Assembly: GCF_029867415.1 (NCBI RefSeq)
Contig: NC_081185.1
Span: 125,773,174-125,837,173, forward strand
DNA: 64,000 nt
Origin: Vicia villosa
Lineage: Eukaryota; Streptophyta; Magnoliopsida; Fabales; Fabaceae
Direction of reading: 5' to 3'
The translations under genes were made by a program, and so were the position numbers. The notes beneath the pieces were generated by a model, which searched no databases, was not told where the DNA came from, and worked only from the letters and a program-made list of their open reading frames with translations. The stretch's first letter is position 1. The number at the start of each line of letters is the position of its first letter. Positions 53,801-64,000 of the stretch are shown in pieces.

Positions 53801-55029
53801 TAAAACTTAAAACTCACTTTTCTCAATACAACTCACACTTGTTTCTCAACAACCTTTACAACGCACGAATTAAAGATAGTACATCTTATGTTTTTAAATA
53901 GGGAAAATATAAAATATAAATAACTTTTTTGTTTTAACTATTCAGTTCTCATAAAAAAGAAGACACTAGTAAGCATGTATTGGGATGAAAAGTAAACTAA
54001 AGCTAGCCAAGAAATTATTTCATTTAAAATTTAAACTCCAATTTTCCCTAACAATTTCATTTGTATATGTAGTTCATTAATAATGTGAAGGAAAAGAAAA
54101 TATCAAAATAAGACAGGCAAAAATACATCTCAATCATTCAATATCACAACCATCCCACAATCTTTATTAAAAAAGAAATTAAATTAAAAATAAATTAAAA
54201 AATATCCACTAAATTAATGACACGTGTAAATTCTTATATTTCTTATTCAAGTTTTTTCTTACTAGATAAGACTACTCTAATTTGAAATCAAACAATTGAT
54301 TGAGATAATGTGAACACTGAATATGGGTGCAACTCACATCATAGCTGACATCATACCCAATAAAGAAGCAATCCATGCAATCGTGCATTAACACAAAACA
54401 GTATGGAGAGAATTTTGTTTCGCGGGTGTCTTAATCGAATAAAAGCATCTTTGAAGCATAATTATTGAAGTCAAAGATTTTTAGATAATCATCACCAGTT
54501 TTTGGTTATAAGGTGCCCCACTTTAATGATTAGCATACATGGCATAGTAACTTCTCTTGAGTGCTTCAAACAAATGCTTCTCTAATATTCTCATTTTTTA
54601 CATGTTTTAGGTCTTCTTCATGCTAGTTAAAATTTAATCTATCATAAAGATTAAAATGTAATAAGGTTTCAATTTTTTAAAGAGAAAAATATATATAATT
54701 TTATTTGAACTGTCTCCTTAAGAAAATTTGGCCGAGTAGTTTTAGCCGAGTATTTTTATTATTGAGGTAAGTTTATGCATCCTTTGCACTTCAGTTGCAT
54801 GAATTTGTGTATTTCCATTCTAGTTTATCTTATGTGTTATCCTTAGTAATGTTGATTTATTCGAGTTTTTGAACTGATGTAGGATTGTCTAACAAGAGAG
54901 GTGAAAATATTCATTCACCCTCAATTAAACAAGTCATTAAGTATAACTTGTGGTTGATGATGTGTATGTCTTGGGATCTCTAAAATGTTTACCATTGATT
55001 GTCGTATGCAATTATCATTCTAATAGAAA
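53801..55029. other. AT-rich intergenic DNA, no gene seen
   Basis: Nothing recognised. Confidence 0.6.
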
Positions 55030-55920
55030 AATAATATTGTTTCGGCCCAACCAAACAACACGACAAGATTGACCCAACACCAAAGACCTAATTTAGAATA
55101 CTCTCAGAAGAGAACTATAAACAAGTAGACCTTTGACGGAGGACCACACACCAGATCCAAATTATTTGCTCATCGTCAGACATTGGATCCAATCCAATAG
55201 TCTTATAATTTTTGCGTCTTGCCAACCAAGAGCAGTTTTGTCCACAAGGCATAACATATACAATTTCACCCAAAATCTTAAGGCAATTGTTGTATAGGTC
55301 ATTTCTCTTATAAATCCAAATTTTCCTCCATTGCTAGTCGATGTAGGACTTTAACACTTTCAAACTTGAAACCCAACAATCTTCCCCACAAGAGCGAGTC
55401 ACTCACATCACTATCCTTGATCCACACTAGGATCCATTTCTCCTCCCCCATTAAATCAACTTGGCTTTGAGGCCATTGTTGGGGAGTCCGAGAGTGAGGC
55501 TCGTAAATGCCAATGGGCTAAACGTACGTGGATTCAAAAGACCTTGACGCCACATATCCACCCAAAACCTCAAGAAAATGAGGGTAAGGGTTACCTCTCT
55601 TATAAACACTGTATTTTGTCCATTCCTAACCAATGTGGGACTTAAACACTTTCACACTTGACACCCAACTATCTCTTCCACAAGTGTGAGTCGTCCATAT
55701 CACTAGTCTTGATCCACACTAGGATCCACTTTCGCTCTCCCATCGATTCAACCAGACTCTGATATCATTGTTAGGGAGTTTAGGGAGCGAGACTCAGAAC
55801 TGTTAATAGGCTAAACGTACATAGATCCCAGAGATCTTGACGCCACATATCCACCCAAAACCTTAAGGCAATGGGGTATGGGTCACCTCTCTTATAAATC
55901 CAACATTTGTTGGGTGAGAA
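55030..55920 (-). repeat. About 290-bp tandem units of TRIM/LTR type
   Basis: CTTGATCCACACTAGGATCC recurs at 55418 and 55706, and CTCTTATAAA recurs at about 55305, 55595 and 55887. The period is therefore near 290 bp over about 2.5 copies. On minus, each unit has a TG start, a TATAAGAG motif, and an end next to a tRNA-Met primer-site complement (GACTCTGATATCAT at 55754). This looks like a terminal-repeat retrotransposon in miniature that has become tandem. Confidence 0.6.
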
Positions 55921-57970
55921 TATGAACACTAGAAGGTTTAGAAGGGGGACTTGAATAGACCCTTTCTCAATTAGACTTTTTCAAAAAAAAAATTAGGTCC
56001 CATATACGAAATCAGAGCTTTTTTAAAAGGTGCGAAAGCCAAACACAAAATACAAGATCTTGGAAGCATCTCAATGAAACAATCCATATAAAATGGTACA
56101 TGATGTTCAGTATGCATTTTATTGCTTCAAATGTAATTCAATCACAAGACTACACAAGTAACTTTTCAACAAAGCTACTTTAAAACACATAGCTTTTAGA
56201 TTCTAACTAAACATGATTTAGATCATGATACTTCAATAAGATTGATACACCACAGACCTACGCTTATACATTAAATATCTATAAGTAAATTCTATCTTAT
56301 GTGGTATACAATCAATGCAAACATGCAATGATCAAATCACATGGTCGTTAATGCTTGAAAAGTAAAAGAGGTAAGGAAGAAGAAAAGATACACAATGATA
56401 TATAGTGGTTCAAATGTCGTCCTCGCATTGCCTACTCAACTCTTCAATGGTGTTAAAACCATTAGGAAATAATCACAACCTTCCACTATTTTGATAAGTT
56501 TGATACAAGCGTTTTGGTTACAATGGAATATTAAACAATAAACCACATTGTTGATGCAGACACTTTAAACTGCTAGCAAATTAAGATCTCAAAAGACCGT
56601 GATCCAATGATTCTTCACATGCAGAATAATTCTGCTCCAAGTATTTGTGTGTAGCTATCAACTATTTGATCCTACCGATTTCTTGTTCTGAGCGATTGTC
56701 ATGGCTAAGCATTCATTGGAAAACTCTCAACTTTATCTCGAGCTATCTTTCTCCAACTCCACCAAGAATGGACAACTTCCATCCCCGCCTTACATGCAGT
56801 TGATACTTGATCTCGCCAAAGTCTTTCTTGGAGTATATTGAAACACTCTTCTTCATAAATATCAAAGGATACCAAATTGAATTCAAGAAATGATACATGC
56901 ACCTGTTACAAACAACAAACTTCACACAAAAATATTAGATACCCTAATGTACCATTAGTCTTCCTCAAGCACTCAATCTTATTAGAGGTGAAGAACCATA
57001 AACATGGAAACATAACTAATGATAAAGATGATGAACAGTGCCCATAAATCTCACAAACCAATCTACAACACAAGACAAGATGTTAGTCAAGGTATAGATG
57101 AATGTAAAAGAAAAACACAACACAAGGTTCTAACAAATTTTTAGATGAATGAGTCTTGGAAAAGATGATATTCTTGAGATTGATTAATAACAAGATTAAT
57201 CAACTCACTCAACACAACAACACAATTGCACAAAAAAATACTTTAAAAGAATAGTTTATGTGATTTAAAAAAAAAAAATAAACGTTTACAAAAATTAAAG
57301 ATTATGATTTTACTGACAGAGTAAAACTATTTTACACTGTCGGTGTATTTCTATTAAATCTTTAAAAGAATGTGTCCACGCTCCGTCCACGTCAGATCTG
57401 ATTCGGTTATTTTCATTAAAGAAATTGAAATAAGTTTTGAAAATTTTATAAAAATAAAATCAAAAAGTTATTCAATGGGATTTATTTAATTTCTCTAACT
57501 CGATTTATTATTTTTATTTCGATCAATTTGAATGTAAACGTTCCTAATCATGATCTATATTTACTTTTTTCTTATTTTTTATATCTTATTTTCTATATCT
57601 TATTTATGTATAGATAACTTTTAAAAGTAAATCTTCTCATTCATCCTTATCTATTTCCTAGTCCTCTTTTCACCTTTTCAACATAGATATAAATAGTAAT
57701 GATTAAATGATGCGAAATATATGTGAGGAATTAAGTAGCTAGATATAGAATGTACATCATATATAAACTATAACAATGATTCAATTCAATGTTCCAAAAT
57801 ATTTATCAAAATATAAATACAATTCAATGTTTTGAGACCTTTCTCTTTCATTCTCTATGCACCAAACTTTTGTTCTTCCTTCTATCCCTAACGGGCCAGG
57901 GGACCATTGCCGACATATATTTGCATAGAACATAATCTAACCTAACCTTTGGTATGAATTAAATATTTGG
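55921..57970. other. Intergenic DNA, no convincing gene
   Basis: The opening GAACACTAGAAGGTTTAGAA phrase resembles repetitive legume DNA. A short stem-loop at 57312-57344 resembles the one at 35126. Short minus-strand frames near 56700-56925 show no recognised domain. Confidence 0.5.
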
Positions 57971-58088
57971 AAAATGTTTAGGGCTTTTGTTAAGAAATTT
58001 AATATAGTCATAATATTTTGAAAGTAGTGTAAAAATGTTTAGGACTTTTGTTAGGAAATTAATATAGTAATAATATTTTGAAAGTAAC
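57971..58088. repeat. 60-bp tandem duplication
   Basis: AAATGTTTAGGGCTTTTGTT... is followed directly by AAATGTTTAGGACTTTTGTT..., two copies with a few differences. Confidence 0.85.
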
Positions 58089-58648
58089 TAATTATAATAT
58101 AATTAAAGATCATTGTGTTTAATTTGTTGGACATATCCGTTTTACCCGTTTTTTTTATGAAATGAGACAAAATTTTAAACACACGTCTATTAATATATCC
58201 GCGATGTTCCATCTATTTTAGTGGAGTATTTACAAACGTAAGTATTAACATAAATTTTTGTAATTCTTAAACAAAATGATACAGTGTTTGTGGGTCTGCT
58301 TGACCCACCTCAATTTTTTGGGACGAGACATGATTTTAAACTCGTATTTATAATATTCGTCTCATTTTTTATAAATGTCTGTCGGACAAATTTAAATAGA
58401 ACGACCATACTCGTTTGCCGCCTTAAAATATCCTCAATTTTTATGTACGGTAAATACAACCTACTCATTTAGTTGCTATATTACTTATTGAAGAAAATGT
58501 TGAATTAACTAATAGGGTACAAATATGTGCAAATTAATAAGAGTCCTAAATTACAATTAACCATCTTTAATCAAATATAATTTTCAACAAATAAAAACTC
58601 AATTGTTGACTACTAAATTAGACCCTCCAATAAGTAACTCCATTAATC
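58089..58648. other. Diverged hAT-MITE-like sequence
   Basis: GTTGGACATATCCGTTTTAC (58127-58146) and GGACGAGACATGATTTTAAA (58321-58340) resemble phrases in the MITE at 63302-63636. Ends are not preserved. Confidence 0.35.
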
Positions 58649-58831
58649 ATGGATAGGTCCAATCTGCAAATTTTCCTTCTTTTGGCTTTACTTTCTATCA
58701 CAAAAGAAAAAGCCAGGAGCATTAGGTACATGCCAATTCCAGAAATAAGAGATAAAACTTTGACTTTTCCAATTACGACCATTATCTCTTCAAGACCAGG
58801 ACCACATCACAATTGGACATTATGGGATTAA
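58649..58831 (+). CDS. Possible small secreted peptide, 60 aa, no known family
   Basis: ATG frame with a hydrophobic leader (IFLLLALLSI, residues 8-17) that could act as a signal peptide. A short basic stretch follows (KEKARSIRY), and the tail is Pro/His-rich (SSRPGPHHNWTLWD). There are no cysteines. Length and layout fit plant signalling-peptide precursors, but the tail matches none of the CLE, IDA, RGF or CEP motifs that I know. A good splice donor (AAAG|GTAAGT, 58880-58889) lies 50 bp downstream. It may equally be a chance ORF in intergenic DNA. Confidence 0.3.
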   Translation: MDRSNLQIFLLLALLSITKEKARSIRYMPIPEIRDKTLTFPITTIISSRPGPHHNWTLWD

Positions 58832-59624
58832 AACATGGCTTCATATAATTACTCTACCAAAAATGTGGTTAAGGATTAAAGGTAAGTGTATAACGTTGTT
58901 GTTTTTTGGTTAGTTGAAGTGTCGTGACTACATTCTTGGATGATTATTACATTTTTGAAGTTTTTTTGGTTTTGCTTGTTCGGGTTGGTTTTTGTGTTTA
59001 ATTTGTCTTAATCAAGTTGATTATGAAATTGACCTACAAAACCACGTATGATTATCTGATTATGATGTAATTAACTTCTAGTTTAACAATATTGTAACAC
59101 ATAGTACAATGTTTCTTTTTCGTTATTGATTGATCATTACTTCCTATTTGTTGGGAAGAAAACTTCAAAGACTACTCAAATTAGGAGAAGTCGACACATG
59201 TTTATTGCAAAGTTTGGCTAATATTTATCAAACTGTCTTCAAATTAATTTTGGACACATTAAATCATTTGAATTTAACGTATGGTTTTAATGGAAAGTTG
59301 TTTTTGGTGAACTTCATTTTATTTGTATATGGAAGTTAATTACAACAAGGTGCAATGGTGCGTATATATAATATTACAAGGGATATGATGAATATGGTTG
59401 ATGAAGCTATTTGCACGGCTTCATGCATGTGATGGATATGGTTCATGAAACTATATGCATGGCTTCATGCGTGATGCAAATGATGAGAGCTCAAGCTAGC
59501 ATTGAATAGTTGCACTCTATTACTTAGGAGGATTGAAGGTGACAACTTTGAGGGTTGAAGCTTGCATTGTATGGTCGGTGGTGTATTTGAAATGATCTCT
59601 TGATCAGTGAAATTTAAATTTACC
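58832..59624. other. Intergenic DNA with a short near-duplication
   Basis: ATGGTTGATGAAGCTATTTG and ATGGTTCATGAAACTATATG (about 59393 and 59438) open two adjacent 45-bp near-copies. No gene domain. Confidence 0.55.
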
Positions 59625-60320
59625 CTTTAGCTGCGTTCTCGGGTCCTCTATGTCATTTAAAACTGGTCGACCATGCCTATCGAGCTGAGGTACCCGGCGG
59701 AAGACCGCGCTCATTACCGCCCTCGTCTGCGGCTGAAGGAGGAAGTATCTTGATTTAAACTATTTTACGGAGTCGGAGAAGCGTTTGAAAAGTTTCTTCG
59801 AATGCTTCAAAGAAACCCAGCTATACATCCCTCTAGCGGTTTGACGCTGGACGTGGAAATAGTAGAAGAGGAGAGAGACAGTCGCTCCGATCTAGAGGTA
59901 TTGGCAAGTAAGTTTAAATGCCCTGATAAAGGCAATTGAGTTCGGATGAAGCTGGCTAGGGGCAAACTCCAGATGGTTGAAAAGAGCAATTTGAAAATCT
60001 ATGAAGGGCAGTCGAAAGTCCATTTCTCTAAATACCACTTCATACATCAGAATTCGGTCAGGCTCGTATATAGTACAGATTCTCTTCTCCTCATCAGGGA
60101 CGAACTCACCCCAATCACTTTCGGTCAGGGTGGCACCGACGAACCTACCGACTTCAGTGTGGACGTCGGTACAATCTGTGGCGAAAACGGACTCCGACCT
60201 TAATACATCGTCAGTCACCCACTGCTCTACGGGGATCTCCTGTTCGGTAGGAGGAGTGGTCGTCGAAGAGGAACTTGTCAATGTAAGCGCCACAACATCC
60301 ACAGTTTCGGCCATTTTCAC
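59625..60320 (-). pseudogene. Plant-transposon protein remnant (Transposase_28 type)
   Basis: The minus frame from ATG 60320 has an acidic and Thr/Ser-rich N-terminus. A conserved block follows: ICTIYEPDRILMYEV and FRLPFIDFQIALFNHLEFAPSQLHPNSIAFIRAF (about 60075-59905). This matches the putative gypsy-type transposon domain common in plant genomes. The frame then breaks by a stop (59892). Related text continues in another frame to about 59625 (YYFHVQ, WVSLKHSKKLFKRF). The biochemical role of the family is unknown. Confidence 0.6.
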
Positions 60321-60955
60321 CTGAAAAGCAGAGGAAACAAGTGAATTCGAGAAAAAAATAAGTCCACTCTTCCACCACTAATCAAGTGAAAGGATGGAGA
60401 ATGGCCCGAGGACAGCATCCCCGGTCCATAACCCTACTCGAATAGCAGATAGTCGACCTCTCCGACAAGGAAACCAACGGGAATGACTTGGAGAGTTATG
60501 CCCGACATCTTCATCGTGAGTAACAAACAAAAACTCCAGCAGTTTCAGATTTCGGTTAAAGCTCCACCGAAAAATTCATACAATTTTCAGAAACGTAAGA
60601 ACTCCAACCGGGATCTGGAAAATTCCACTCACAACGGAGGAAACGACGAATCCATGAGGAACTCTCATCGGCGACGATATAGAAAATGGCATTGCCGCCG
60701 TAAAACACCCACACCTCACCGGAGAACGCCTAAAAGATACCCTAATTTATCCCATCTGCATGCATCTCTAAACATAAAATAGAAAAATGTAACAAAAATA
60801 GAGAATATAAGGGATTCAACTTACTGGGAATAAGTAGAAGAGAGTTGGAAGCTTGAAAAGTTTAAAGGTTCACGGCGGCAACGACGGCGGCGAACAGAAG
60901 CAAGGAATTGAATTGTGGAGAGAGAAAGCGTGAAAGTTCAAATGAGTGGGAGTTT

Positions 60956-60972
60956 CAAATATTTATAGACAT
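60956..60972 (-). promoter_or_regulatory. TATA box for the minus-strand transposon gene
   Basis: CTATAAATATTTGAAAC on minus, about 640 bp upstream of ATG 60320, followed by a CT-rich leader. 60321-60955 otherwise reads as an untranslated leader, possibly spliced. Confidence 0.4.
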
Positions 60973-61298
60973 TTGAAACCCCCACGTGACCTGTACGCTC
61001 TGCTTGGGAAGGGGAAAAATCATCATTAAAACCCAAACCCTATGGCTAGGCTAGCTATCATCATGCATTAAATGTTGCACAAGGCTCTAAGCGAGCGCAG
61101 ACACGCCAGCGCTCCACATTCAGATGACCTGTTCATCTCCTCGCTCGGGGAGGGCCATGCCTCATCACTTCATTCCGCTCGGCAAAACAACATTCTCCTC
61201 GCTATTTCTCCCCTTCACACACCTGGGCTAACCTTAAGTCATCACTCCCACGCCCGGAAGCAACGACTTGGCGGGCTCCTATTCTAGACTAGCCCAAT
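60973..61298. other. GC-richer flank, no gene seen
   Basis: Contains GCTCGGGGAGGG- and CCGCTCGG-like motifs. Probably transposon-derived, but borders were not found. Confidence 0.4.
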
Positions 61299-61710
61299 TG
61301 TCAGAATCGGCCTGATCCACTCATAAGTGGAAACTGGCCCAATGAGTGTTGGTCCATACACTTGGGCAAGTTGGGGTTTCATTTCCCCCTTTGCCCTCCT
61401 ACCGAGCACGTGCAAACGACAGCTTCTCGCAATAAAAGATCATTCGAGCATACGTGCACTCCTATCCTCGCCAACGGCTAGCTCATTCTGTCCGGATGGA
61501 CAAAGACTAATCTAACTATCACCCGCATTTGGGGCCTTGGAATTGCTCCCAACCCAAAATATCGGGCCCAATAGTTAACTCTAAGGAGAGCATTATAAAT
61601 ATCTTTCACCTCCTTAAGGGCAAGGTATTGAAACTTTCTCTCAAACCTACACTTTTTGGTGTACCTTTGCTCTCGTTTTTACTTTGGCATCGGAGTGCCT
61701 TGCAGGTATA
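61299..61710 (+). mobile_element. LTR-like segment, same family as 23414-23859
   Basis: TATA-like ATTATAAATATC (61591-61602) lies about 110 bp before the end motif CATCGGAGTGCCTTGCAGGT. The end motif matches that of the LTR-like segment upstream of apyrase 1. No internal retroelement region follows. Confidence 0.5.
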
Positions 61711-63301
61711 ACCCCATTTTTTTTCAACCATCACTGAAGATCACACCATCGCTGTTGGCCCACCTGTTTTGACTCTTCAAGATCAGAAGTTATTTAATAT
61801 TGTGACTATTGGAGAATCACGACATAGTGTATCAAACCTTAATCGACTCTAAGATAAGTTTGATAGTTTAGTTCTAATCAAAATAACGCATCAGATCTTT
61901 GATGCCAAATTTTCAGTCCATACACAGTCATAATATAGCATCATCAATTTAATATGAATGATATTGAAATAATCAATACTATTATCTACAAAACTGTGAA
62001 CCCAAACATCATCAGCACTTCAAATAAAGCCATATATAAAACCTAAATTTTTTTAATAAAATCCTTTCCATATATAAAACCTAAGTTTTTTTTTAGTGAG
62101 GTCCTTCCCATATATAAAATCTAAGTTTTTTTCTAAAAAGATCCCATAAAAAAAATAAGTTTGCTTTGTAATTAAGCCTACTCATCGGTTTCCACAAGAA
62201 ATTGATGCTCTAAATTGGTCAATAAATGAAATTTGACTTTTAAAGACCACCACCCATGAATGCCATACTTTAGAAGATTTGGCTACTATTATTATTTGAA
62301 AAATGCTAATTTCCTTAGCAATCAAATATAATATCTACAATTGTAAAAAAAAAAATAAAAAAAAAAAAAAACTATAAGATTTAGTTTATAATCAATAATG
62401 TCAAAAAGATTTGTAATTTTCTATTGCACAGGATTTTAAAATTTTTTTCTACATAAGTTTATAGTGGTATTTTTTCTTTTTATCTACTAATAAAAAAATT
62501 ATACTTTTAATTCTTTAAAGTATTGAAAAATGTTTTCTCAATACAAAATTTACTCGTTTTTTTATTCTTAAAACAAATATCTTAAGGATACTTGTTAATA
62601 TGATTTTTGTTAATAATATTATCAAAAGCATTTTTCTACCAACAATTATTATTAGAGGTGTATTGAACACTAAACGGGAGGAACACTTTTTTCAAAATTA
62701 AAATTCGAATATTGATTTATTTTGTTGTATAAATCTAGTCCATTCTGTTATGTCTCTATTAGTTTCCATTATTTTGTTTTATAAAGAAAAAAGAGGACAA
62801 TAATAATGTACTCAAAAAGTTTGGATTATTACATTACTTTCTTTAGATTCGTTAGCCATATGGACCACTTAGTTGGTTCCATCATTTTGTAGTTTTCTTA
62901 TGATAATAAGCCAATAAGAAAGGAAAAGATGTTTCATGAACCTCATAAATATTTTACGAAATTATTCAATATATATTATAATTAAAACGACTATTCAGCG
63001 GAGGTGTTAATGCTTATCTGACTCAATAAAAAATTGCTAATCGAATTAGATCAAATTAAAAATTGTAAAATAAATGAATTTAGTTTGGAGATGTTTGATT
63101 CATATTTTAATAAAATTTTACAGTTAATTTATGTTTTGCAAATAAAACAAAATCAAAACGAACTGTATTACATTAATATATTTGATATATTTTTAAAAAT
63201 TACATCCTTTATCCTATGATTAAATGAGGGACTTTGATATTGAATTTGATTAGTATATGTGTTTGCCAATAAAATGGTATGTTTTTAAATCTTGTTCATT
63301 T
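61711..63301. other. AT-rich intergenic DNA, no gene seen
   Basis: Only the short tandem repeat at 62030-62155 is recognisable. Confidence 0.6.
62030..62155. repeat. Three-copy tandem repeat, about 45-50 bp
   Basis: CATATATAAAACCTAAATTT, CATATATAAAACCTAAGTTT and CATATATAAAATCTAAGTTT open successive units, each ending in a TCC(T/C) phrase. Confidence 0.85.
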
Positions 63302-63636
63302 TAGGGGTGGCAGAACAGGTTTGGTCTGTTGGACATGTCTGTTTTATCCACACTTTTCTGCGAAATGGGCTAAGATTTTAGATTCGCAACCTCTAATATG
63401 CCCGTCCCACCCCATTTTTTGCAGCCTTTTGCGAGCACGACCATTTTCATGAAATTTTACATGTTTAGCCCTAAAAGGTGCAAGTCTCGCGGCCATTCCC
63501 TGTCACGCCCTCATTTTTTTGCGGGGCTGGTCCAGATTTTAGATCTGCATTCTTAACTAAGTCCGCCCTGCCCATTTTTTGCGGGCTTTTGTAGGGAGGA
63601 CTTAAACGGGGCAGCCATGCCCGTTAACCACCCCTA
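63302..63636. mobile_element. hAT-type MITE, 335 bp, near-perfect 8-bp TSD
   Basis: Ends TAGGGGTGGC and, reverse-complemented, TAGGGGTGGT. Flanking 8-mers GTTCATTT (63294-63301) and GTTCATTC (63637-63644) differ by one base. The interior repeats CCCATTTTTTGCGGGC-type motifs. No coding capacity. Confidence 0.82.
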
Positions 63637-63644
63637 GTTCATTC

Positions 63645-64000
63645 CTTTTAAAAAGAAATTTAATGAGCTCTTATGAAAGATACTCGCATATCATGATTTT
63701 AATAGAAGAGTTTGGTGTTGCTGTGATTACACTTTCTACTAGCAAATGATGTTTTTTTTAGCTGTCTTTGGATAAGGCGTTATGTTTTTAAGGTCTAGTA
63801 TAGGAATGAAGTGTTTCTATATCGAGTCGTGTGATGGATAGTATAGTTTTAGTCTAGGTGATGTGTAAATTGTAATACACATTGTTATTTGAGTTCTTTT
63901 GTTATTTGGCGCTAAAATAATATTGTAACTTATACTTATTGACATTGTTGTTTTCTATTTGATACTATATGAAAGACTAAACAATGTTACGTTGTCTTAT
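63645..64000. other. Intergenic DNA to window end, no gene seen
   Basis: Nothing recognised. Confidence 0.6.

Noticed and set aside
60483..60782. 99-codon Arg/His-rich plus-strand ORF
   Set aside because: It is antisense to the leader of the minus-strand transposon gene and has no recognisable domain.

Overview
This is AT-rich plant nuclear DNA, almost certainly from a legume. The two intact host genes are a same-strand pair of GDA1/CD39 apyrases (ecto-NTPDases) very like the pea/Medicago family. The transposon spectrum (large-LTR element, chromovirus, MULEs with an OTU domain, abundant TA arrays) fits the Pisum/Vicia/Lathyrus/Medicago/Trifolium group. The species call is inference.

Layout. 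1-4.6 kb: a truncated large LTR on the minus strand, abutting a decayed Copia gag that a 1.7-kb CACTA element has split. 5.6-19.9 kb: a nested stack. Two CACTA-like ends (5656 and 19928) enclose a Mutator-like element, MULE-1 (7009-19586; imperfect TIRs, 8-bp TSD). MULE-1 is in turn split by a complete, apparently intact 8.1-kb Ty3/gypsy Tekay/Del-type chromovirus (9839-17976; 5-bp TSD ACATC, two 1796-bp LTRs, 1455-aa polyprotein). MULE-1 carries a broken transposase fused to an OTU-type cysteine-protease domain, an intact 123-aa second ORF, and at least 13 short palindromes near its ends.

20-28 kb: Copia RT remnant, a TAA-flanked MITE, an LTR-like segment with its own TATA box, then apyrase gene 1 (8 exons, 24093-27987) with a LINE 3' fragment in intron 2. 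28-43 kb: long TA array, a GGGCC-rich hAT-type MITE, MULE-2 (30571-34147) with a dead transposase and an antisense GRF zinc-finger pseudogene, a minus-strand LINE split by a 2.2-kb solo LTR (TSD AGAAC), and a plus-strand LINE. 43.6-46.4 kb: apyrase gene 2 (9 exons), with one more intron than gene 1.

46.5-64 kb: decayed LINE, Copia and CACTA pieces, several MITEs, a TRIM-like tandem array, a possible 60-aa secreted peptide ORF, a decayed plant-transposon protein (Transposase_28 type), a second LTR-like segment and a terminal hAT-type MITE.

Functionally, only the apyrases look like host genes: secreted or membrane-anchored enzymes that hydrolyse NTP/NDP, in legumes linked to extracellular ATP control, growth and symbiosis. 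Everything else is transposon biology. The most novel signals are the MULE-OTU element with its palindrome arrays, a putative intron shared at equivalent positions by two different chromovirus LTRs, and the palindrome half-site CGGAAAT recurring in three separate regions. All coordinates were read by eye; splice sites come from codon continuity and GT/AG rules, without transcript data.
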